DNA of 7,209 bases from the NCBI GenBank assembly GCA_945827565.1, contig CALZNR010000063.1:1-7209 (forward strand). The letters run 5' to 3'. This DNA is from an uncultured Prevotella sp. GTDB taxonomy: Bacteria; Bacteroidota; Bacteroidia; Bacteroidales; Bacteroidaceae. Under the pieces are notes generated by a model that was not told the DNA's origin, ran no database searches, and saw nothing but the letters and a program-made list of their open reading frames with translations. The translations under genes were made by a program, and so were the position numbers. This document shows, piece by piece, positions 1-5,729 of the stretch (position 1 is the first letter of the stretch; every line of letters begins with the position of its first letter).

Positions 1-1380
1 GATGGTATCTTCCTGCTTGCCGTGTGCAGTCTCATCATGGGATTTGTGCGCCAGACGTTGCTGATGACCACCCTCTTCACATTGATAAAATACGGATTCC
101 GTATCGAGGCTACCAAAAACCTCACACCGGGCAACGAACCCACTACAGAAAAGGGCTGGGACAAGTTAGACACAGAAAAAACCACCAGTATGCCCACCAT
201 CTATTTCTTCTTTATGATACTGGGGCAGATGGGCACGTGGCTCACAGCCTATTTGGCTTACGCCTATGAGTGGCAGTATGTGTATTACTTTATGATGGCA
301 GCCATGCTGGTGGCTATTGTGATAAGCATGGTGGCCATGCCTTATCATAAGTATCCCATGAAGAAGTTTCCCATCAATTTCTCCAAGTTTGGCAATGTGG
401 TGGTGTTCAGTATGATGTGTTGCTCGTTCATCTTTATCATGGTTTATGGCAAGGTGCTCGATTGGTATTCACATCCCTACATCCGTATGGCCACCATTGT
501 GTGTGTGGTGTTTACATTGCTCTTTGTGTATCTGGAGCGTACACGCAGGTCGCCCTATTTCTTGCTCAGCACTTTGAAGTTGCGCAGTGTGCAGGGAGGC
601 ATCCTGCTGTTCTTAGGACTGATGATCTTCAATTCCAGTGCCATGTTTGTCAACGTGTTTGTCAGTGTGGGCATGAAGATAGACAACTGGCAGAATGCCA
701 CCCTTGGCAACTGGGTACTGGTGGGCTATTTTCTGGGTTTGGTGATGGCAGTGATATGCAGTGCCAAGGGATTCCACTTGAAGTGGCTCTTCTCGCTCGG
801 TTTTCTGCTCATCGGTCTTTCTGCCCTCTATATGTATTTTGAAGTGCAGGATGCTGGTATGTACGAACGGATGAAGTGGCCCATCATTATCCGTGCCACG
901 GGCATGATGCTGCTCTATGCTCTCACGGCTGTGTATGCCAACCAGCGCATGCCTTATCGCTATATGTCCACCTGGGTGTGTATCATGCTCACCGTGCGTA
1001 TGATTATAGGTCCTGGCATTGGTTCTGCCCTCTATTCCAATGTGTTGCAAGAACGCCAGCAACATTATGTAACGCGCTTCTCACAGGATTTCGATCGCAT
1101 GGAGAGTAAAACAGTGGCCGACTATCAGCGCACCGTGCAAGGCATGATGTATCAGGGAAAGAGCGAAACAGAGGCTCAGCAGATGGCGGCCATGTCGCTC
1201 AAAGGCAAGGTGCAGGTGCAAGCCACACTTACCGCTATCAAGGAGATGGCAGGCTGGACTTTCTATGGATGTCTCATCTGTGCCGGTGTTGTTTTGCTGG
1301 TACCATGGAGAAAAAAACGCCTTGAGAAAGTGCTGGCAGACATCAAACCGAAATATTTATCCCGCAACAAGGCGGTGTAA
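1..1380 (+). CDS. DHA2/EmrB-like MFS multidrug efflux transporter, 5'-truncated
   Basis: This is an inner-membrane proton-driven exporter of the drug:H+ antiporter-2 type. Members usually work with an HlyD/EmrA-like adaptor and a TolC-like outer-membrane channel, but neither is in the window. The frame is open from base 1, so the N-terminus lies outside; 459 residues remain. I count about 11 hydrophobic segments, against 14 for the family, so roughly three helices are missing. A motif-C-like helix (ILGQMGTWL, nt about 217-243) lacks the usual proline. The long polar segment before the last helix (nt about 1045-1245) matches the large TM13-TM14 loop of EmrB-like proteins, and a basic tail (PWRKKRLEK) follows the last helix. 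An extra polar stretch of about 30 residues sits near nt 103-195. The stop codon lies 51 bp before a regulator gene on the same strand. The family call rests on topology and similarity of pattern; the substrate cannot be inferred. Confidence 0.85.
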   Translation, partial: DGIFLLAVCSLIMGFVRQTLLMTTLFTLIKYGFRIEATKNLTPGNEPTTEKGWDKLDTEKTTSMPTIYFFFMILGQMGTWLTAYLAYAYEWQYVYYFMMAAMLVAIVISMVAMPYHKYPMKKFPINFSKFGNVVVFSMMCCSFIFIMVYGKVLDWYSHPYIRMATIVCVVFTLLFVYLERTRRSPYFLLSTLKLRSVQGGILLFLGLMIFNSSAMFVNVFVSVGMKIDNWQNATLGNWVLVGYFLGLVMAVICSAKGFHLKWLFSLGFLLIGLSALYMYFEVQDAGMYERMKWPIIIRATGMMLLYALTAVYANQRMPYRYMSTWVCIMLTVRMIIGPGIGSALYSNVLQERQQHYVTRFSQDFDRMESKTVADYQRTVQGMMYQGKSETEAQQMAAMSLKGKVQVQATLTAIKEMAGWTFYGCLICAGVVLLVPWRKKRLEKVLADIKPKYLSRNKAV

Positions 1381-1395
1381 TTGCAGAAAAATGTA

Positions 1396-1403
1396 TATAT
1401 TTG
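1396..1403 (+). promoter_or_regulatory. Candidate Bacteroidota -7 promoter box for the AraC-family gene
   Basis: TATATTTG matches the Bacteroidota sigma-factor -7 consensus TAnnTTTG exactly. It lies between the transporter stop (1380) and the regulator ATG (1432), which would give an untranslated leader of roughly 20-25 nt. A clear TTTG -33 element is not seen at the expected spacing. The nearest candidates are a weak GGTG near 1373-1376 and a TTG at 1381-1383 that is too close. An independent promoter would let the regulator be expressed separately from the efflux gene. Confidence 0.4.
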
Positions 1404-1431
1404 TGCCTTGAATCAAGGAAATCATCTTTTC

Positions 1432-2307
1432 ATGGCACCAGATAGTAATACATCAGAAGCGTTGCAAGCCTTTACCAGGGCTATTCTCAATAATGCTGGT
1501 ATCTGTGGCACCAGATGTGCTGTGGATGCCTTTCCTGAGATACTGTACCAGCCCTATCTGCTCGATCGTATCGGTGTTATCGTGTGCCAGCGGGGATATT
1601 TCCGCTTCACTGTCAATCAGAAGGATTTTGCCTGCTATGCCGGACAAAGCGTGTTCTTGTCATCGGCATCAACCTTCTGCGTACAAGAGACCTCTGAAGA
1701 CATGCAGGTATATGTGCTCTTCTACACAGTAGAGCCAATCCGTGATGCGTTGGGCAGTACGGTGATGACCATGCGTCTCTATTCCCTGCTCTCTCCCGGT
1801 CCGTGTGATATATGGACCACTGGTCAGGAAAGTCAGTTGGTGCAATATATTTCGCTGCTATCTGCACAGGATTCCAGTCTTGCTGCAGCCTACTCAGACC
1901 ACGAACAGAAGTTGTTGCTGATGGCGATTACCTACCGCCTGTGTTCCATCTATGCCGAGCAACTGGATGCGCACAGCACGATGGCAGGACGCAAGATGGA
2001 GATATTTGTAAAATTGGTAGAACTGATAGAAACCCATTACATTGAGCATCGCGATGTGCAGTTTTATGCGGATGCGCTGTGCCTCTCTCCCAAATACCTC
2101 TCTTCATTGGTGAAGAGTATCTGCGGCTACACGGTGCAGGAAATGGTGTTCAAGGCTTTGCTCAGGCGTAGCATCTTCCTGATGAAGAACACCACGCTCA
2201 ATGTGCAGCAGGTGGCCGCCGAACTGTGCTTTCCAACTGCCTCATCCTTTGGCACTTTCTTCAAAAAGCACACGGGCAAATCTCCCATGCTTTACCGTAT
2301 GTCATAG
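1432..2307 (+). CDS. AraC/XylS-family transcriptional regulator
   Basis: This is a cytoplasmic DNA-binding regulator of 291 residues, a typical length for the family. The first 190 or so residues look like a cupin-type sensing/dimerisation domain, with no recognisable ligand signature. The last 100 residues are the AraC double helix-turn-helix. The first HTH is at about residues 209-229 (YADALCLSPKYLSSLVK). The second is at about 257-285, with the signature CFPTASSFGTFFKKHTGKSP followed by YR, close to the family pattern GFxxxSxFxxxFKxxxGxxPxxYR. I chose ATG 1432, preceded by AAGGAA at 1415-1420. A TTG at 1381 would add 17 residues, but that stretch overlaps the -7 promoter-like box and abuts the transporter stop codon. 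The position just downstream of an EmrB-like exporter suggests that it controls efflux expression, which is an inference from neighbourhood only. Confidence 0.9.
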   Translation: MAPDSNTSEALQAFTRAILNNAGICGTRCAVDAFPEILYQPYLLDRIGVIVCQRGYFRFTVNQKDFACYAGQSVFLSSASTFCVQETSEDMQVYVLFYTVEPIRDALGSTVMTMRLYSLLSPGPCDIWTTGQESQLVQYISLLSAQDSSLAAAYSDHEQKLLLMAITYRLCSIYAEQLDAHSTMAGRKMEIFVKLVELIETHYIEHRDVQFYADALCLSPKYLSSLVKSICGYTVQEMVFKALLRRSIFLMKNTTLNVQQVAAELCFPTASSFGTFFKKHTGKSPMLYRMS

Positions 2308-2366
2308 AGCGTGTTGGGAAAACTGGTGGGGGATGATGAAAGCAAGAACAAACAAATCAGAAGGAT

Positions 2367-2687
2367 ATGAAAGAAAACAATGAAAACAGACAAGGACAGT
2401 TCCAAATAGAACTGCCAGCCGATGTGGCGCAGGGCGATTATGCCAACTTTGCCATTATTACCCATTCCAGCAGCGATTTTGTGTTGGATTTTGCACGCGT
2501 GCTTCCTGGTGTGCCCAAGGCGCAGGTGAAAAGTAGAGTGATATTGGCTCCCGAACATGCCAAGCGCTTGCTCATGGCATTGCAAGAAAATATCGTGAGA
2601 TATGAGCATGAGTTCGGTTCTATCAAGTTGCCTAATCAAGAACCACGTACCATTGCCCCTTTCAATGTGAACAAGGGCGAGGCTTAA
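2367..2687 (+). CDS. DUF3467 domain protein, function unknown
   Basis: This is a small soluble protein of 106 residues with no signal peptide or membrane segment, so probably cytoplasmic. The core (about residues 12-90) fits DUF3467: a strand pattern around GDYANFAIITHSSSDFVLDF, a central GVPKAQVKSRVILAPEHAKR and a helix LLMALQENIVRYEHEFGSI. The domain is widespread in Bacteroidota and archaea; its biochemical role is not established as far as I know. The start is well supported. AGAAGG at 2359-2364 is one of the few clear purine-rich ribosome-binding sequences in the window, although only 2 nt separate it from ATG 2367, which is shorter than usual. The 59-bp gap from the AraC-family stop contains no TAnnTTTG box, so the two may be co-transcribed. 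No convincing terminator follows it. Confidence 0.85.
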   Translation: MKENNENRQGQFQIELPADVAQGDYANFAIITHSSSDFVLDFARVLPGVPKAQVKSRVILAPEHAKRLLMALQENIVRYEHEFGSIKLPNQEPRTIAPFNVNKGEA

Positions 2688-2797
2688 TGCCGAGTGTAAA
2701 TGGTAAGGGCCAGATTCTTTTGGTTAAACATTCCTAAAAAAAGGATAGAAACTGTCAAAAAACAATGACAAAGGTGCTTATATCTACAGAATATGAG

Positions 2798-2805
2798 TAA
2801 CTTTG
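2798..2805 (+). promoter_or_regulatory. Candidate -7 promoter box for the OmpA/TPR lipoprotein gene
   Basis: TAACTTTG is an exact match to the Bacteroidota -7 consensus TAnnTTTG. It sits in an AT-rich, non-coding 201-bp gap, and its distance from ATG 2889 implies a leader of about 75 nt. The -33 region (about 2773-2778, GGTGCT) is only a weak match to TTTG. Upstream, 2753-2770 holds a short inverted repeat (TGTCA / TGACA) of uncertain meaning. This is the best promoter candidate in the window. Confidence 0.55.
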
Positions 2806-2851
2806 TGGCCACTAAATAGTTGCATACACACAGAAACATGTTTAATTTTCT

Positions 2852-2867
2852 GCGGTAAATACACCGC
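2852..2867 (+). other. Short hairpin in the leader of the lipoprotein gene
   Basis: GCGGT (2852-2856) and ACCGC (2863-2867) can form a perfect 5-bp GC-rich stem with a 6-nt loop. It would lie in the predicted 5' untranslated leader, 21 nt before the start codon. No T-tract follows, so it is not a terminator. It might stabilise the message or affect ribosome access, but a stem this short also occurs by chance. Confidence 0.25.
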
Positions 2868-2888
2868 CCAATAACAATCGTTATACAC

Positions 2889-4568
2889 ATGCAGAACGCA
2901 AAATTTCTTTTCTTGTCAGCTACCGCAGCGTTGGTGCTGACATCATGCTCAGGAAAACTGGGCGCCCTTTCCGCTGACAATTTCAAAGTTACTCCTAACC
3001 CATTGGAGGCTCATCAGGGAAAAGTGCAGGCCACTATCAATGGCATGTTCCCTGAAAAGTACATGAACAAGAAGGCAGTGGTAACTGTAACTCCTCAGTT
3101 GCGCTATGGCAACGGTCAGGTGGTTCAGGGCAGTAGTGCCACATTCCAAGGTGAGAAGGTGGCTGACAACAACCAAACCATCTCCTATCAGGTGGGTGGT
3201 AACTACAGCATGAGATCTACCTTTGACTATGTGCCCGAAATGCAGCAGAGCGAACTCTACCTCACTTTCAATGCCAGAGTAGGCAAGAAGGTGGTGAGCG
3301 TGCCCGATGTAAAGGTGGCAGATGGTGTGATTGCTACATCTGAGCTGTACAAAAAGTCTGTTGCAGCAGCTGTTCCTTGCACCTCTCCTGATGCTTTCCA
3401 GCGTGTAACCCAAGAGAAGCACGAGGCTAATATCAAGTTCCTTATCCAGCAGGCCAACTTGAGAAAGAGCGAGCTGAAGAACAACTCTGTAACAGAGTTC
3501 GTAAACCTGTTGCAGCGTATCAGCAAAGACCAGGAGGGACTTAACGTGAGCAATGTAGAGGTTTCTGCTTATGCTTCACCCGATGGCGGTTTCAAGCTCA
3601 ACGACAAACTCGCCAGCCAGCGCCAGAAGGTGTCTGAGGGCTATGTGAACGAGCAACTCAAGAAAGCTAAGTTGTCTTCTCCTGTAGATGCTAAATACAC
3701 CGCACAAGACTGGGAAGGCTTCCAGCAGTTGGTGAGCGCTTCTAATATTCAGGACAAAGAGGTGATTCTGCGAGTTCTCTCTATGTATAAGGATCCTGAG
3801 GAGCGCGAGCAGCAAATCAAGAACATGAGCGCCGGTTTCCGTGAATTGGCAGAGGGCATACTTCCCGAGTTGCGCCGTGCTCGCCTCACCGTTAACTACG
3901 AGGTGATTGGCCGTGACGATGCTCAGATTGAAAGCCAGCTCAAAGAGGATGCCAGCAAGCTGAGCGTAGAGGAAATGCTCTATGCTGCTACTCTGAAGAA
4001 GAGCGATGCAGAGAAAGAGGCTGTATATAAGAAGACCACAGAAGTTTATCCCAACGATGCTCGTGCCTATAACAACGTGGCTGTAATCGAATATGCCAAG
4101 GGCAACTATGCTGAGGCTGCCAAGTATGTTCAGAAGGCATTGCAGGTGGATCCCAAGAATGCAGAGGCTAATGCCAACAAGGGCTTGCTGGCATTGCAGC
4201 AGGGCGACTTGAATGCTGCCGAGACTTATGTGGCTAAGGCCGCTGGTGCAAATGGCTTGTCAGAAGTACTTGGCAACCTGCACTTGGCACAGGGCAACTA
4301 TGCACTGGCAGAGCAAGACCTTAAGAAAGTGAACTCCAACAGTGCTGCACTGGCACAGATCCTCAACAAGAACTATCAGGCTGCTGCCACCACTCTGAAC
4401 AATGTGGCAAATCCTGATGCTATGACCGATTACCTGAAGGCTGTTCTCAATGCACGTCAGGGCAACAATTCTGCTGCTGCCACCGCACTGCGTGCTGCTG
4501 TAGCCAAGGATGCAAGTCTGGCTGCTTATGCTGCCAAGGACTTGGAGTTGAGGAACGTAGCAAAATAA
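2889..4568 (+). CDS. Lipoprotein with OmpA-like domain and C-terminal TPR repeats
   Basis: This is a 559-residue envelope lipoprotein. Residues 1-20 form a type II signal peptide ending in lipobox LTSC, with lipidation expected at Cys20. Residues 21-150 look beta-rich. Residues about 178-340 resemble an OmpA-like peptidoglycan-binding fold: NIKFLIQ, then VEVSAYASPDGGFKLNDKLA with R245, and a closing strand RLTVNYEV. Between them is a helical insert (about 262-328, starting near DWEGFQQLV) of the kind seen in Bacteroidales OmpA-like proteins. TPR-type helical pairs occupy about 385-545; the clearest is RAYNNVAVIEYAKGNYAEAA followed by QKALQVDPKN. The C-terminus is alanine-rich. The residues after Cys20 (SGKL) carry no acidic cluster, so surface export is not suggested. 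The likely role is envelope organisation or a peptidoglycan-anchored scaffold for protein contacts, inferred from domains only. ATG 2889 directly gives the signal peptide; no Shine-Dalgarno sequence is visible. Confidence 0.85.
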   Translation: MQNAKFLFLSATAALVLTSCSGKLGALSADNFKVTPNPLEAHQGKVQATINGMFPEKYMNKKAVVTVTPQLRYGNGQVVQGSSATFQGEKVADNNQTISYQVGGNYSMRSTFDYVPEMQQSELYLTFNARVGKKVVSVPDVKVADGVIATSELYKKSVAAAVPCTSPDAFQRVTQEKHEANIKFLIQQANLRKSELKNNSVTEFVNLLQRISKDQEGLNVSNVEVSAYASPDGGFKLNDKLASQRQKVSEGYVNEQLKKAKLSSPVDAKYTAQDWEGFQQLVSASNIQDKEVILRVLSMYKDPEEREQQIKNMSAGFRELAEGILPELRRARLTVNYEVIGRDDAQIESQLKEDASKLSVEEMLYAATLKKSDAEKEAVYKKTTEVYPNDARAYNNVAVIEYAKGNYAEAAKYVQKALQVDPKNAEANANKGLLALQQGDLNAAETYVAKAAGANGLSEVLGNLHLAQGNYALAEQDLKKVNSNSAALAQILNKNYQAAATTLNNVANPDAMTDYLKAVLNARQGNNSAAATALRAAVAKDASLAAYAAKDLELRNVAK

Positions 4569-4590
4569 ATCAGATGAAGTTGCAATACGC

Positions 4591-5721
4591 ATGATGTCTT
4601 GTAACAACCTGAAGAAGAATATAAGCACCCCTATTGCCCAAGCAATGGGGTGCTTTGTTTTTTGTGTCCTCCTTCTCTCAGCATGTTCAGAGGGCGATGG
4701 CCGATTCAGTATCAAAGGGCAGTTCAAACACCTTAATCAAGCACAGTTCTATATCTACTCTGAGGGGACTGCCCTGAATGGCATAGACACTATCAAGGTG
4801 CAGGGGGGGCGCTTTACCTATGAGAAGGAGGTGAGAACACCTCAAACGATGATTCTCATCTTTCCCAACTTTACCGAGCAAGCCGTGTTCGTGACCCCAG
4901 GCAAGGAAATCACCATAGAGGGAGATGCTTCGCACCTGAGAGAAATGGAAATAAAGGGAACGGAAGACAATGAACAGATGACCGCTTTCCGACTGCATGC
5001 AAACACGCTGACACCTCCTGAAACAGGTGAGGCTGTGAAGCAGTTTGTCAACGAGCATCCTCTGTCACCGGCGTCGCTCTATCTTGTTCAGAAGTATTTC
5101 ATCAAGACCCTTCCTTCTGATTATGCCACAGCCACTTTGCTGCTGAAAAAGATGAAGCAGGAATTGGATGCCCATCGAAAGCAAATGACAGCCGAAAACG
5201 AAGAAGACCTTTCTGTCACCATCCTAAGCACTGCGGTCAATGAACTGTTGCCCAAAATCAGTGGAATGAAGACTGTGGCAAAGGGGGCTTTGCTGCCCTC
5301 GTTTGGTGTCAAGGACATCAACGGCAACAGGGTGAACAACGCTTCAATGAAAAATAAGGTCAGCGTGGTCAGCGTGTGGGCATCGTGGTACTATACCAGC
5401 GAACAGATGCAGCGCAAGTTGCGCTACCTGAAACGTGAGTTTGGCGATCGCCTCTATCTGCTCAGTGTGTGCGTTGATGCCACCGACAAAGACTGCAAGC
5501 GTTTTGCCGTTGCCGATACGGTGAAGTGGGCTCATGTGTGTACGGGCGAAATGTGGGACACACCATTGCTCCAGACCATGGGGTTGCAGACCGTGACCGG
5601 TAACATTGTGGTTGATGCAAAGGGCAGGGTGGTGGCTACCAACCTCAACGAAAGAGAATTGGAGAATACCGTAAGGAGATTATTGAAAACAGAGACAGGC
5701 AAGAGCACTGTCAGGAAATAA
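4591..5721 (+). CDS. DUF4369 lipoprotein with degenerate (CXXC-less) thioredoxin-like domain
   Basis: This 376-residue envelope lipoprotein has lipobox LLSAC, with Cys32 lipidated. The next residues (SEGDG) are acidic and resemble a Bacteroidota surface-export signal. Residues about 37-135 match DUF4369: FSIKGQF, IDTIKVQGGRFTYEKEV, VFVTPGKEITIEGD and an IKGTEDN motif. A helical linker covers about 140-225. The thioredoxin/TlpA-like fold spans about 233-367, with LLPSFGVKDINGNRV, then VVSVWASWYYTSEQM. In active relatives WASW is followed by CxxC; here those positions are Tyr267 and Ser270. The cis-Pro position is Thr336. Redox catalysis by the standard mechanism is therefore not expected; binding or a structural role is likelier. 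The start is uncertain. ATG 4591 (or 4594) gives an n-region with two lysines but places an intrinsic terminator inside the gene. ATG 4645 gives 358 residues and a short signal peptide with no positive charge. The stop is 8 bp before the next gene, so co-transcription is likely. Confidence 0.85.
   Translation: MMSCNNLKKNISTPIAQAMGCFVFCVLLLSACSEGDGRFSIKGQFKHLNQAQFYIYSEGTALNGIDTIKVQGGRFTYEKEVRTPQTMILIFPNFTEQAVFVTPGKEITIEGDASHLREMEIKGTEDNEQMTAFRLHANTLTPPETGEAVKQFVNEHPLSPASLYLVQKYFIKTLPSDYATATLLLKKMKQELDAHRKQMTAENEEDLSVTILSTAVNELLPKISGMKTVAKGALLPSFGVKDINGNRVNNASMKNKVSVVSVWASWYYTSEQMQRKLRYLKREFGDRLYLLSVCVDATDKDCKRFAVADTVKWAHVCTGEMWDTPLLQTMGLQTVTGNIVVDAKGRVVATNLNERELENTVRRLLKTETGKSTVRK
4623..4663 (+). 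terminator. Strong Rho-independent terminator or attenuator overlapping the next gene's 5' end
   Basis: AAGCACCCC (4623-4631) pairs perfectly with GGGGTGCTT (4647-4655). Above a single bulged T (4632), ATTG (4633-4636) pairs with CAAT (4643-4646), closing a 6-nt loop, CCCAAG. The 13 pairs run straight into a T-rich tract, TTTGTTTTTT, ending at 4663. The hairpin begins 54 bp after the lipoprotein stop codon at 4568, the usual place for that gene's terminator. It is also wholly inside the reading frame starting at 4591, encoding signal-peptide residues, and it buries the alternative start ATG 4645 in its 3' arm. Confidence 0.85.
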
Positions 5722-5729
5722 CGCAGAGA

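Noticed and set aside
613..1065. 150-codon minus-strand frame opposite the efflux transporter
   Set aside because: The transporter frame has convincing membrane helices throughout; the antisense product is His-rich and shows no domain, signal peptide or ribosome-binding site.
1381..1431. TTG start that would lengthen the AraC-family protein by 17 residues
   Set aside because: The stretch begins right after the transporter stop, carries a promoter-like TATATTTG box, and the protein from ATG 1432 already has normal family length.
2732..2745. TCCT-A7-AGGA symmetry as a terminator for the DUF3467 gene
   Set aside because: The stem is only four pairs with an A-rich loop, and no T-tract follows on the + strand.
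4380..4492. Repeated Ala-codon runs (CTGCTGCCAC at about 4381 and 4474) as a DNA repeat element
   Set aside because: They are short, in frame and fall in the Ala-rich TPR region, so protein-level composition explains them.
4260..4727. 155-codon minus-strand frame spanning the gap between the two lipoprotein genes
   Set aside because: It overlaps the TPR coding region and the terminator, has no family resemblance, and its start lies within the DUF4369 gene. It is a shadow frame.
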